Origin: UMGS1279 sp045540715
GTDB lineage: Bacteria > Bacillota > Clostridia > Oscillospirales > Acutalibacteraceae
Reading direction: 5' to 3'
NCBI GenBank assembly: GCA_045540715.1
Contig: JAZQHT010000015.1
Span: 30,565 to 94,564, forward strand
Length of the DNA stretch: 64,000 nucleotides
Part shown: piece by piece, positions 51,725 through 60,013 of the stretch
How the letters are laid out: each line of letters begins with the position of its first letter
Numbering within the stretch: the stretch's first letter is position 1
Translations under genes and position numbers: made by a program
The notes under the pieces: model-generated
Databases searched by the model: none
What the model was told of the DNA's origin: nothing
What the model saw: the letters and a program-made list of their open reading frames with translations, nothing else

Positions 51725-52716
51725 AAAAAAGCATTTTAAAAAACAAAGAAAATATAAAATTTATTGGCAGAACCACCTTTAATAATGAAGGCGCAAACAT
51801 TTATTATTCTGCCGCAGGGTTTGAATTCAATGCCGAAATAATGGGCGATATTGCAATTAATTTATCGGCAAACAGAATAGACTATTCTAAAAGCAACGGC
51901 ATTTATTTTAAGGTTTTTATTAATGATAAATTTACTAAAAAAATTCATATTAAAACCGAAAAAGAAACCGAATATTTAATTGCAAATAACCTAAACGGCA
52001 AATATAATATTAAACTAATTCGCGAGTCGGAATTTGTTTACGGTTCTGTTAATGTTAAAGATTTAATCTTTAACGGCAAACTTTTAGAAAAGCCACAAGA
52101 TAAAGACCTATTTATTGAATTTATTGGCGATAGCATTACTTGTGGTTATGGTCTTCTTTATAAAGGTCAAAAAACCTTTGACAATAACCGAGCAAGCATT
52201 GAATCTGCAACAAGTGGATATGCTTATAAAACTGCAAAAGGCTTAAATGCAGATTACAGCTTGGTTTCGCAAAGTGGTATTGGTGTTTACGTGGGTTACG
52301 TGCGTGAATATAATATGCGTGAAATTTATCCTTATTTTTGCAAACGCTTTAGCGATGAGCTTTACGATTTTAGCAAAAAGCCTGATTTTGTTGTAATAAA
52401 CCTTGGCACTAACGACGTTGGCGCAAACGATGATCTTGACCACAAGCCTTTAAGTGAAATAAAGGAAGGCTTTACTGAATTTTTAAAGGTTATAAAAGAA
52501 AAGAACCCTTCTTCTAAAATCGTTTGGTGTTACGGTATGATGCGTAACGAATATAACGATATTATAAAAGCAGTTGTATTAAAAATGGGCGGCGAAGAAA
52601 ATAATCTTTACACCTTCCATTTACCAAGAAATAACGATGGCTTTCGTTGGCACCCAAATATAAAAGGGCAAACGGCGGCCGCAAAAGCATTAATTAAGTA
52701 TTTAAGAACAATATAA
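51721..52716 (+). CDS. Cytoplasmic CE2-like SGNH esterase
   Basis: A 331-residue paralog of the preceding protein with an N-terminal jelly roll (about 10-125) and an SGNH domain (about 128-331). Here the catalytic set is intact: IGDSITCGYG (Ser138), INLGTNDVG and RWHPNIKGQ (His311). It removes acyl groups, probably acetyl, from sugars, by family analogy. It has no signal peptide, so it should act inside the cell on imported oligosaccharides. Its ATG overlaps the upstream TGA (ATGA), so both are made together. Confidence 0.85.
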   Translation: MKKSILKNKENIKFIGRTTFNNEGANIYYSAAGFEFNAEIMGDIAINLSANRIDYSKSNGIYFKVFINDKFTKKIHIKTEKETEYLIANNLNGKYNIKLIRESEFVYGSVNVKDLIFNGKLLEKPQDKDLFIEFIGDSITCGYGLLYKGQKTFDNNRASIESATSGYAYKTAKGLNADYSLVSQSGIGVYVGYVREYNMREIYPYFCKRFSDELYDFSKKPDFVVINLGTNDVGANDDLDHKPLSEIKEGFTEFLKVIKEKNPSSKIVWCYGMMRNEYNDIIKAVVLKMGGEENNLYTFHLPRNNDGFRWHPNIKGQTAAAKALIKYLRTI

Positions 52717-52729
52717 TTTGAGGTGCATT

Positions 52730-53560
52730 GTGAAATCATTTTTTTATCGTGTTTTATGTGGCTTTTGCCTAGGTATTAGCGTGTTTGCGCCCGGTATTAG
52801 CGGCAGCATAATGGCTATTATTATGGGTATATACGAAAAGCTTTTAGATATAGTTTCAAACCCGTTTAAAAACTTTAAGAAAAATCTTAAATTTTTATTC
52901 CCGTTAGGAATTGGCGCAGTAATAAGCTTGGTTTTATTTGTATTAGTATTTAGCTATCTGTTTGAAACCTACGAAAAAGCAGTGTATATGCTATTTACGG
53001 GCCTTATAATTGGAAATCTGCCGGTGGTTTATAAAGAGGCCAAAAAGAGTAAGTTTAAGTGGTATTACGTTTTAGGAACGGTCTTAACCTTTGCGGTTGC
53101 TTTGGTTGTTGGAATAATGAGTGAAGGCGCCGGCGAAAACTTAGTAAATAGCGAAAATGCCAACTTATTATATATTGCAATAAGCGGCTTTTTAGCAGGC
53201 TGTTCTTGTCTTGTGCCGGGTATGAGTGTTTCCATGATATTAATTGTTATGGGCGTTTACGATTATCTTATTGCGGCGGCTAAAAACTTAGATATAGTTA
53301 CAATAGCAGTTGTGGGCGTGTCTTTCGTACTTGCAATGGTACTTTCGTCAAAACTCATTAAGTTCGTTTTTGAAAAATTCAGCGGCATGGCAAACTTTAT
53401 GGTTTTAGGGTTTTTAATAGGTTCCGTTAGCGGCATTTTCTATACAATGCCAAAAGGCGGCTCTTATTTAGCAGGAGCCATTATGCTAATAATTGGACTT
53501 GCAATTTCTTTAGCATTTGTATATCTTGGTAAAAAGGTTAATATAGAAGATAAAAACTAA
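52730..53560 (+). CDS. DUF368 membrane protein (PopT-type undecaprenyl-phosphate translocase family)
   Basis: About 276 residues with eight or so transmembrane helices. The start GTG 52730 follows GAGGTG; the TTG at 52718 is part of that SD region. The DUF368 hallmarks are GFCLGISVFAPGISGSIMAI near the N-terminus and its internal repeat GFLAGCSCLVPGMSVSMILI about 145 residues later. DUF368 proteins have been linked to recycling of undecaprenyl phosphate across the membrane (PopT). The link to the upstream esterase genes is only positional. Confidence 0.88.
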   Translation: MKSFFYRVLCGFCLGISVFAPGISGSIMAIIMGIYEKLLDIVSNPFKNFKKNLKFLFPLGIGAVISLVLFVLVFSYLFETYEKAVYMLFTGLIIGNLPVVYKEAKKSKFKWYYVLGTVLTFAVALVVGIMSEGAGENLVNSENANLLYIAISGFLAGCSCLVPGMSVSMILIVMGVYDYLIAAAKNLDIVTIAVVGVSFVLAMVLSSKLIKFVFEKFSGMANFMVLGFLIGSVSGIFYTMPKGGSYLAGAIMLIIGLAISLAFVYLGKKVNIEDKN

Positions 53561-53590
53561 AAAGCAATTTATTATTTATGCAAAAAAATA

Positions 53591-53627
53591 AAAGGTCTAT
53601 CTCAACTTTAAGTGAGATAGACCTTTT
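53591..53627. terminator. Bidirectional terminator between DUF368 gene and metK
   Basis: Stem AAAGGTCTATCTCA / TGAGATAGACCTTT with loop about eight bases; flanking A- and T-runs serve both convergent genes. Confidence 0.9.
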
Positions 53628-53637
53628 TAATTATAAT

Positions 53638-54807
53638 TTATTTTACGGCTTTTAATAGTTCCTCAACCTTATCGGTTTTTTCCCAAGGAAGATCAAGGTC
53701 GTTTCTGCCAAAATGTCCGTAAGCGGCAGTTTGTTTGTAAATAGGTCTTAATAAATCAAGATTTTTAATAATTGCAGTAGGTCTCATATCAAAAACCTTA
53801 TTAACGGCCTTATCTAAAACGCGGTCGTCAACCTTGCCTGTTCCAAAGGTGTTAACACATAAAGAAACGGGTTTTGCAACACCAATTGCATAAGCCACTT
53901 GAACCTCAGCTTTTTTAGCAAGTTTAGCGGCAACAATATTTTTAGCAATATAACGTGCGGCATAAGCGGCAGAACGGTCAACCTTGCTAGGATCTTTACC
54001 AGAAAAAGCGCCGCCACCGTGTTTTGCGTGGCCACCATAAGTATCAACAATAATTTTTCTGCCTGTAAGTCCTGTGTCGCCTTGTGGACCGCCAATAACA
54101 AAACGGCCTGTTGGGTTAATAAAGATTTTTGTATCTTCATCACATAAATGACCTGCAACCGGTAAAATAACTTCGCTTAAAATGTCAGCACGAAGTTCTT
54201 CGATATCAACACTATCAAGGTGTTGGCTTGAAACAACAATAGCATCAATTCTTTTAACTGTATCGCCATCATATTCAACAGTTACTTGAGTTTTACCGTC
54301 AGCGCATAAATATGGTAAAATGCCTTTCTTTCTAACCTCTGTTAAACGAAGTGCCATTTTATTAGCCAAAGAAGCCGAAAGGGGCATTAGTTCTTCGGTT
54401 TCATCGCATGCGTAACCAAACATCATGCCTTGATCGCCTGCGCCGTTTAAACTAAATTCGTCATCGTCGCTTTCTTTATTTTCTAAAGAGTTATTAACGC
54501 CTAATGCAATATCGCTGGATTGCTCGTCTAAACGAACAACCACTTCACAAGTGTTGCCGTCAAAACCGTATTTTAAATCGTTATAACCAATTTCGCAAAC
54601 GGTATCACGAACAATTTTTTCAACGTCGATATTTGCGGTTGTGGTAATTTCACCCATAACGTTAACAATACCGGTTGTGCAAAAACTTTCACAAGCAACG
54701 TGGGCGTTTTTGTCTTGTGCTAAAATTGCATCTAAAACCGCGTCAGAAATATTATCGCATATCTTATCGGGATGACCCTCAGTTACCGATTCAGAAGTAA
54801 ATAGCAT
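53638..54807 (-). CDS. metK: S-adenosylmethionine synthetase
   Basis: A 389-residue MetK, which makes SAM from methionine and ATP. Start ATG 54807 with GGAGG upstream; a longer reading from 54843 would run through the SD. Signature segments are LFTSESVTEGHPDKICDNIS, GAGDQGMMFGYACDE (ATP/Met site), GGPQGDTGLTGRKIIVDTYG and GGGAFSGKDPSKVDRSAAY. Controlled by a SAM-I riboswitch directly upstream. Single-gene unit. Confidence 0.97.
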   Translation of the reverse strand: MLFTSESVTEGHPDKICDNISDAVLDAILAQDKNAHVACESFCTTGIVNVMGEITTTANIDVEKIVRDTVCEIGYNDLKYGFDGNTCEVVVRLDEQSSDIALGVNNSLENKESDDDEFSLNGAGDQGMMFGYACDETEELMPLSASLANKMALRLTEVRKKGILPYLCADGKTQVTVEYDGDTVKRIDAIVVSSQHLDSVDIEELRADILSEVILPVAGHLCDEDTKIFINPTGRFVIGGPQGDTGLTGRKIIVDTYGGHAKHGGGAFSGKDPSKVDRSAAYAARYIAKNIVAAKLAKKAEVQVAYAIGVAKPVSLCVNTFGTGKVDDRVLDKAVNKVFDMRPTAIIKNLDLLRPIYKQTAAYGHFGRNDLDLPWEKTDKVEELLKAVK

Positions 54808-54836
54808 AAAAAATCCTCCATATAAAAAATAAAAAA

Positions 54837-54854
54837 CCGTCAATTAGATGACGG
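54837..54854 (-). terminator. Expression-platform terminator of the SAM riboswitch
   Basis: On the minus strand CCGTCA / TGACGG with a six-base loop is followed by TTTTTT. It forms when SAM is bound, switching metK off. Confidence 0.88.
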
Positions 54855-54861
54855 TATAAAA

Positions 54862-54960
54862 ACCTCATCTTTCGGATTAATCCGCAGGATTTGGCACCTT
54901 AAAAATATCAGGTTGCCGGGCTTCACAGGGCCTGTCCCTCTGCCGCTCTTGATAAGGACT
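54862..54960 (-). promoter_or_regulatory. SAM-I (S-box) riboswitch upstream of metK
   Basis: Read on the minus strand, the S-box core is clear: CTTATCAAGAGCGGCAGAGG, GACAGGCCC, GAAGCCCGGCAACC, GGTGCCAAATCCTGC and GAAAGATGAGG. It folds into the four-helix SAM-I aptamer and is followed by an intrinsic terminator. It represses metK when SAM is abundant. Confidence 0.95.
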
Positions 54961-54982
54961 AACTTATTTAATTTGCTATTTT

Positions 54983-55010
54983 ATTTTATCATATATACAA
55001 AAAATGTCAA
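54983..55010 (-). promoter_or_regulatory. metK promoter
   Basis: On the minus strand, consensus TTGACA (55005-55010) and TAAAAT (54983-54988) are separated by 16 bases. It lies about 25 bases before the riboswitch. Confidence 0.85.
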
Positions 55011-55119
55011 CTGTTAAATTTTTTCTCAAATTAAAAGCAAAGGTGTGTTTTTGGGACTTTGGTGTTGATATAATAAGGTTGTAAACTAAAAAACCACCCA
55101 AAAATTTTGCAAAAAACAC

Positions 55120-55147
55120 TTGACAAATCGCAAAAATAGGGTATAAT
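55120..55147 (+). promoter_or_regulatory. Consensus sigma-A promoter of the 59-residue membrane protein
   Basis: A perfect TTGACA (55120-55125) and perfect TATAAT (55142-55147) have a 16-base spacer. It is one of the strongest promoters in the window and is overlapped just downstream by a LexA-type box. Confidence 0.88.
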
Positions 55148-55156
55148 TAAGAAAAA

Positions 55157-55168
55157 GAACAAATGTTC
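55157..55168 (+). promoter_or_regulatory. LexA-type SOS box (GAACAAATGTTC)
   Basis: GAACAAATGTTC fits the Gram-positive LexA/DinR consensus GAAC-N4-GTTC, and the following G extends the CGAACRNRYGTTCG match to 13 of 14 positions. It lies 10 bases after the -10, over the likely transcription start, where a bound repressor would block initiation. Confidence 0.7.
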
Positions 55169-55179
55169 GGGAGGTCAAA

Positions 55180-55359
55180 ATGTCAGTTTTACTACCTACA
55201 ATTCTAGAGTTTTCAGTATTAGCATTAATAATTTTTGGCTTTATTAACGAAGAAAAGGTTGCAAAGTTTGAACGCAAAATTTTAAGAGCCATTAAAAGAC
55301 GTAGTTTAAAAGTAATTAACGGCGGTGGCAATGCAACTGCAAAAAAGCATTGCGTTTAA
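55180..55359 (+). CDS. Small (59 aa) single-span membrane protein, probably SOS-regulated
   Basis: A short gene with strong SD GGGAGGTC eight to nine bases before ATG 55180. The product starts MSVLLPTILEFSVLALIIFG, giving one N-terminal membrane helix (about 3-22), then a basic cytoplasmic-type tail (FERKILRAIKRRSLKV) and a short Gly/Asn end. A consensus promoter and a LexA box precede it. Small membrane proteins under LexA control (SidA in Caulobacter, YneA in Bacillus) block cell division during DNA damage; that role is suggested here by analogy only, since there is no sequence similarity that I recognise. The downstream methyltransferase starts 37 bases later and may share the transcript. 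Confidence 0.72.
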   Translation: MSVLLPTILEFSVLALIIFGFINEEKVAKFERKILRAIKRRSLKVINGGGNATAKKHCV

Positions 55360-55395
55360 ATTAAAGATTTGGTAAAATGTTCTTAGGTGATTTTA

Positions 55396-56112
55396 GTGTA
55401 CGAACATTTTGCTGAAGTTTATGAAAAGCTTAATTTTTCTGCAGACTATGAAAACAGGGCTAATTACGTTTTATCCCTTTTTGAAAAGTTTGATAAAAAG
55501 CCAACCCTTTTATTAGATTTATGTTGTGGAACCGGCAGTTTCACAAAAGAGTTTTATAATAAAAAAATCGATTGTATCGGTGTTGATATTAGCCCCGATA
55601 TGTTAAATATTGCAAAAGAAAAATCACCTGCACTGTTTATTTGCCAAGAGGCCGAAAATTTAGAGCTTTTTGGTACGGTAGACGGTGCGGTTTGCATGTT
55701 AGACAGTATTAATCATATAACCTGCAAAAGAAAACTCAAAAAGGCATTTCAAAAAGTGCATCTATTTTTAGAGCCCGAACGTCTTTTTATTTTTGATATT
55801 AACACCCCATATAAGCACAAAGAAATTTTAAGCAATAACGCTTTTAATTTTGATGAAGAAGATTTTTTTGTTGCTTGGCAAAACGAAAAGAAAGCCAACG
55901 GCACACACATTTATATTGACATTTTTAAGCGCGACGGCGAAAATTATAAGCGTTTTAGTGAAGACTTTTTTGAAAGAAGTTACGAAATTTCTGAAATTAA
56001 AAATATGCTTAATAAAACCGGTTTTGAAACGGTGGCAATTTTCGACGATATGAGTTTTAAAAAGCCGCACGCAAAAAGCGAAAGAATTTATTTTGTAGCA
56101 AGAAGGAAATAG
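55396..56112 (+). CDS. Class I SAM-dependent methyltransferase
   Basis: About 238 residues from GTG 55396; the upstream in-frame GTG at 55387 lies in the SD AGGTGA. It opens VYEHFAEVYEKLNFSADYEN, typical of a Clostridia methyltransferase family. The SAM motif is LLLDLCCGTGSFTKEF, followed by CIGVDISPDMLNIAKEK and VDGAVCMLDSINHI. No specific substrate can be named. It lies between the SOS-box gene and hslO; the stop is three bases before the hslO start. Confidence 0.85.
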   Translation: MYEHFAEVYEKLNFSADYENRANYVLSLFEKFDKKPTLLLDLCCGTGSFTKEFYNKKIDCIGVDISPDMLNIAKEKSPALFICQEAENLELFGTVDGAVCMLDSINHITCKRKLKKAFQKVHLFLEPERLFIFDINTPYKHKEILSNNAFNFDEEDFFVAWQNEKKANGTHIYIDIFKRDGENYKRFSEDFFERSYEISEIKNMLNKTGFETVAIFDDMSFKKPHAKSERIYFVARRK

Positions 56113-56114
56113 CA

Positions 56115-56981
56115 ATGGCAAAACTAATTAGAACAATTACAGACGACGGCCTTGTTTTTGCGGCCGCTATTGATTCAACCGATATGGTGTCGGAAATGGA
56201 GCGAATTCATAATACAAGTGCAGTAATCACTGCCGCTCTTGGCAGATTAATTACGGCAGCCTCTATGATGGGCAATATGCTAAAGGGCAAAGACGATAGC
56301 ATTACATTACGTGTTAACGGCGGAGGCCCTTCGGGCAGTTTGATTGCCGTTGCAGATAGTGATGGTAACGTTCGAGGATATCCGCAAAACCATATTGTTG
56401 AACTACCTTTAAACGAAAAAGGTAAACTTGACGTTGGGGGTGCTGTTGGTAAAAACGGCACACTTTACGTTTTAAAAGATCTTGGCTTAAAAGAACCTTT
56501 TGTAGGGCACATTAATTTAGTTTCGGGTGAAATTGCCGAAGATATTACCGCTTACTATGCAATAAGCGAGCAAATACCAACGGTTTGTGCATTAGGTGTT
56601 CTTGTTAACCCCGATTTAACCGTTAAAGCGGCAGGCGGCTATATTATTCAGCTTTTACCCACGGCCGATGAAGAAACAATAGAAAAGGTTGAAGAAGGAC
56701 TAAAGGGACTTCCTAGCGTTACACAAATGATTTCTATGGGTGTTACCCCACTGGAAATGGTTAAAAAAGCGTTAAGCAAATTTAAGGTTGAACTGCTTGA
56801 CGAATATAACCCAACCTATAAATGCAACTGTTCAAAAGAACGTACCGAAAAGGCATTAATTTCTATTGGCAAAGAAGAACTTTTAAAACTTGCCGATGAG
56901 GGAGACACCGAAATTAAATGTCATTTTTGCAACAAGGCTTATACCTTTACACCAAAAGAGGTTAGAAATTTAATAAAATAG
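56115..56981 (+). CDS. hslO: Hsp33 redox-regulated chaperone
   Basis: A 288-residue Hsp33, a holdase activated by oxidation. The N-terminal chaperone domain holds VNGGGPSGSLIAVADSDGNV and RGYPQNHIVELPLN. The C-terminal zinc site CxC...CxxC is complete: CNCSKERTEKAL and, about 30 residues later, CHFCNKAY. Normal length. It shares the transcript with the upstream methyltransferase and is followed by a terminator. Confidence 0.95.
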   Translation: MAKLIRTITDDGLVFAAAIDSTDMVSEMERIHNTSAVITAALGRLITAASMMGNMLKGKDDSITLRVNGGGPSGSLIAVADSDGNVRGYPQNHIVELPLNEKGKLDVGGAVGKNGTLYVLKDLGLKEPFVGHINLVSGEIAEDITAYYAISEQIPTVCALGVLVNPDLTVKAAGGYIIQLLPTADEETIEKVEEGLKGLPSVTQMISMGVTPLEMVKKALSKFKVELLDEYNPTYKCNCSKERTEKALISIGKEELLKLADEGDTEIKCHFCNKAYTFTPKEVRNLIK

Positions 56982-56987
56982 CAAATT

Positions 56988-57020
56988 TGCCGCGCCAAAA
57001 CAAAAGGTGCGGCAGTTTTT
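56988..57020 (+). terminator. Rho-independent terminator after hslO
   Basis: Stem TGCCGCGCC / GGTGCGGCA (one G-U pair) with loop AAAACAAAA, followed by GTTTTT. Confidence 0.88.
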
Positions 57021-57025
57021 ATGGG

Positions 57026-57054
57026 TTGAAAAAAATTAAAATATATGATAATAT
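57026..57054 (+). promoter_or_regulatory. murI promoter
   Basis: TTGAAA (57026-57031) and TAATAT (57049-57054) with a 17-base spacer, about 40 bases before the murI start. Confidence 0.6.
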
Positions 57055-57095
57055 AATTTAGTTAAACTATATATACTTTAAGGGGTGAAGAAGAA

Positions 57096-57908
57096 ATGAG
57101 TAAAAATAAGCCTATCGGTGTTTTCGATTCGGGACTTGGCGGCCTTACGGTTTTAAAAGAACTTAAAAAACTTTTACCTAATGAAGATTTCATTTATTTT
57201 GGCGATACCGGTCGTGTACCTTATGGAACAAGAAGCGATGATACAATTTTAAAATACGCAAAAGAAGACCAAGCCTTTTTAATTAGCAAAGACGTTAAAA
57301 TTATAATTGCGGCTTGCGGTACCGTTTCTTCTTTAACTTTAGAAAATAAGCCAAATCACAATTTACCGTTTTTTGAAATGATAACTCCTGCGGTTAATAT
57401 GGCAGAAGCAACAACAAAAACCGGCAATATTGGTGTTATTGGCACAAACGCAACCGTAAAATCTAAAGCACATAAAAATATGCTGGACAAAAAGGGTAAA
57501 AACTTTGTTGTAACGGCGGCGGCTTGTCCGTTATTTGTACCCCTTGTTGAAAACGGCATTTTTGATGCTAACGACGAAATTGTTAAAGACGTTATTAAAA
57601 GACATTTAAAGCCTATTAAAGATGCTAACTGCGATACTTTAATTTTGGGTTGCACACATTACCCTATTTTATCTAAAGCAATTGAAGAGTATTTACAAAA
57701 TACTACCTTAATTAATCCCGGTGTGGCATTAGCCCAAACCGTTAAAGAGTATTTAGAAAATAAAGATTTATTAAACCAAAACGGTGGCAATATTAGTTAC
57801 TTTGTTAGTGATAGACCCGACAGTTTTAAAACAGAGGTTGCGCTATTACTTGGCGAAGAAGCCGCAGGTACAGTTGAAGAAATTGATATAGAAAACTGGA
57901 GCGAATAA
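57096..57908 (+). CDS. murI: Glutamate racemase
   Basis: A 270-residue Asp/Glu racemase providing D-Glu for peptidoglycan. Motifs are GVFDSGLGGLTVLKELKKLL, FIYFGDTGRVPYGTRS, the first catalytic Cys in IIAACGTVSSLT and the second in LILGCTHYPIL. Classical MurI has AACNT and GDTARVPYG; here the Asn is Gly and the Ala is Gly. Both Cys residues are present, so it should be active. SD GGGGTGAAG. Operon with DUF1934, argS and mntP. Confidence 0.9.
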   Translation: MSKNKPIGVFDSGLGGLTVLKELKKLLPNEDFIYFGDTGRVPYGTRSDDTILKYAKEDQAFLISKDVKIIIAACGTVSSLTLENKPNHNLPFFEMITPAVNMAEATTKTGNIGVIGTNATVKSKAHKNMLDKKGKNFVVTAAACPLFVPLVENGIFDANDEIVKDVIKRHLKPIKDANCDTLILGCTHYPILSKAIEEYLQNTTLINPGVALAQTVKEYLENKDLLNQNGGNISYFVSDRPDSFKTEVALLLGEEAAGTVEEIDIENWSE

Positions 57909-57910
57909 TT

Positions 57911-58339
57911 TTGAGCGAATATTTAATAACCATAAAAGGTAAAAGTTGTATAGACGGTGGCGAGGCCGATATAACCGAGCTACAAGCGGTTGGCACAATT
58001 AAAAAAGAAGATGATGGCCTTACTGTTATTTACGACGACAGTATGAGCGTTGGTATTAAGGGTGTTACGGCAAAACTAAAAGCCTTTGATTCGGGGCTTG
58101 TAACAATTGAACGCGATGGCGTTTTAGAACACAAACTTATAGTTGAAAAAGATAAACGCCACTTATGTTTATACACAACCCCTTATGGCAATATGACGGT
58201 TGGCGTATTTGGTTCTGAAGTTGAAAACAGCCTAACCGAAAAGGGTGGCAAATTATTTATGAAATACAGTTTAGATATTAATTCTGGACTTATTTCTGAA
58301 AACGAGATTGAAATTTCTGTAAAGGCAGCGAAAAATTAA
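57911..58339 (+). CDS. DUF1934 family protein (YwiB-like beta-barrel)
   Basis: A 142-residue protein from TTG 57911, two bases after murI, with SD GGAGCG. It has the DUF1934 outline: ITELQAVGTIKKEDDGLTVI, LEHKLIVEKDKRHLCLYTTP and YGNMTVGVFGSEVENSLTEK, ending in a strand KYSLDINSGLISENEIEI. Homologs (YwiB) are small calycin-like barrels of unknown function, commonly beside argS in Bacillota, as here. Confidence 0.85.
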   Translation: MSEYLITIKGKSCIDGGEADITELQAVGTIKKEDDGLTVIYDDSMSVGIKGVTAKLKAFDSGLVTIERDGVLEHKLIVEKDKRHLCLYTTPYGNMTVGVFGSEVENSLTEKGGKLFMKYSLDINSGLISENEIEISVKAAKN

Positions 58340-58340
58340 G

Positions 58341-60011
58341 ATGTCAGTATTAGTTAAAAAAAGCAAAGAAGAACTTAAAAATAGAATAATAAAAGCGGCA
58401 CAAAAAGCGTTTTCGGGCGTAGAACTTCCTGATTTTAACATTGAAGTTCCTGCAGATACTTCTTTTGGCGATTATGCTTCCAATGCGGCAATGGTAAGTG
58501 CAAGGTGCTTAAAGCAAAACCCAAGAGCTATTGCAACCGCAATTGCCGAAAACTTTGAATTAGACGATAAAATTTGCAAGGTTGAGGTTGCAGGTCCCGG
58601 CTTTTTAAACTTCTTTTTAGGCGACGGCTTCTTTTCTTCTATTGTTTTAGACGTTTTAGATAAAAAAGAAGATTACGGCAAAAGCGATTTGGGTAAGGGT
58701 AAAAGCGTTTTGGTTGAATTTGTTTCAGCAAACCCTACGGGCCCCATGCATATCGGTAATGCTCGTGGCGGAGCACTTGGCGACTGCCTAACTTCCGTAC
58801 TTTCTGCGGCGGGTTATAACGCAAAAAGAGAGTTTTACGTTAACGATGCGGGTAACCAAATTGAAAAGTTTAAAACAAGTTTAGAAATGCGTTATTTACA
58901 ACTTTTTGATAACACTACCAAAATGCCTGAAGACTGTTATTTGGGTGAAGATATTGTTGTTCACGCTAAAAACTTTGCAAAAGAGTTTGGCGATAAGTTT
59001 GTAAATGCTTCTTCAGAAGAAAGAAGAACCGCCCTTTGCGATTTTGCATTACCCAAAAACATTGCAGGGCTTAAAACCGACCTTGAAAAATACCGAATTA
59101 TTTACGATAATTGGTACCACGAAAGCGAACTACACAATTCGGGCAAGGTAGCCGAAATTTTAGAAAAGCTAAAAGAAAGCGGCTATACTTACGAACAAGA
59201 TGGTGCGTTGTGGTTCCGTTCAACTGAACTTGGGGACGAAAAAGACCGCGTGCTTGTTCGTGATAACGGTATGCCTACTTATTTTGTACCCGATATTGCA
59301 TATCACTATGAAAAATTAGTTGGCAGAAAGTTTGATAAAGCCATTGATATTTTAGGTGCCGACCATCACGGTTACGTGCCACGTTTAAAGGCTGCTATGA
59401 CAGCACTTGGTGTTGACGAAAAGCGCTTACACGTTGTAATTATGCAAATGGTTCGTCTTGTTAAAAACGGCGAAACCTATAAGCTTTCAAAAAGAAGTGG
59501 TAAAGCGGTAACACTTTCAACTTTACTTGACGAAGTACCGCTTGATGCCGCAAGATTTATATTTAACTCTAAAGAACCAAATACACATCTAGAGTTTGAC
59601 CTAGACTTAGCGGTTGAGCAATCTTCTAATAACCCTGTTTTTTACGTTCAATATGCACACGCTCGTATTTGTAGTATTTTAAGAAATCTTAAAGCAGAAA
59701 ATATCGAACCTAAAGCCGTTACAGAAAAAGAACTTAATTTGTTAACCGCTTTAGAAGAACGCGAGCTTATTAGACACATTTCTTCCTTTACAGAAGAAAT
59801 TGAAGCAGCGGCTATAGCTTACGACCCATCTAAAATTACTCGTTATATGTACGATACCGCAACAAAATTCCATAAATTCTATAATGCTTGCAGGGTTAAG
59901 TGCGATGATGAAGACTTAATGCAAGCAAGATTAAATTTATGTATTGCCACACGAATTACTCTTAAAAACTGCTTCGATATGCTAAAAATCGATGCTCCAA
60001 AGGAGATGTAA
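58341..60011 (+). CDS. argS: Arginyl-tRNA synthetase
   Basis: A 556-residue class I synthetase. It shows the N-terminal Add-1 domain, the HIGH-type motif SANPTGPMHIGNARGGALGD, DILGADHHGYVPRLKAAMTA, the KMSKS-equivalent YKLSKRSGKAVTL, and the C-terminal anticodon-binding DALR domain (YKFYNACRV-like end). Length is normal. Within the murI operon, start ATG 58341. Confidence 0.96.
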   Translation: MSVLVKKSKEELKNRIIKAAQKAFSGVELPDFNIEVPADTSFGDYASNAAMVSARCLKQNPRAIATAIAENFELDDKICKVEVAGPGFLNFFLGDGFFSSIVLDVLDKKEDYGKSDLGKGKSVLVEFVSANPTGPMHIGNARGGALGDCLTSVLSAAGYNAKREFYVNDAGNQIEKFKTSLEMRYLQLFDNTTKMPEDCYLGEDIVVHAKNFAKEFGDKFVNASSEERRTALCDFALPKNIAGLKTDLEKYRIIYDNWYHESELHNSGKVAEILEKLKESGYTYEQDGALWFRSTELGDEKDRVLVRDNGMPTYFVPDIAYHYEKLVGRKFDKAIDILGADHHGYVPRLKAAMTALGVDEKRLHVVIMQMVRLVKNGETYKLSKRSGKAVTLSTLLDEVPLDAARFIFNSKEPNTHLEFDLDLAVEQSSNNPVFYVQYAHARICSILRNLKAENIEPKAVTEKELNLLTALEERELIRHISSFTEEIEAAAIAYDPSKITRYMYDTATKFHKFYNACRVKCDDEDLMQARLNLCIATRITLKNCFDMLKIDAPKEM

Positions 60012-60013
60012 TA

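Noticed and set aside
55376..55406. Second LexA box near the methyltransferase start
   Set aside because: Only half-sites (TGTTC and CGAAC) are present, not spaced as GAAC-N4-GTTC.
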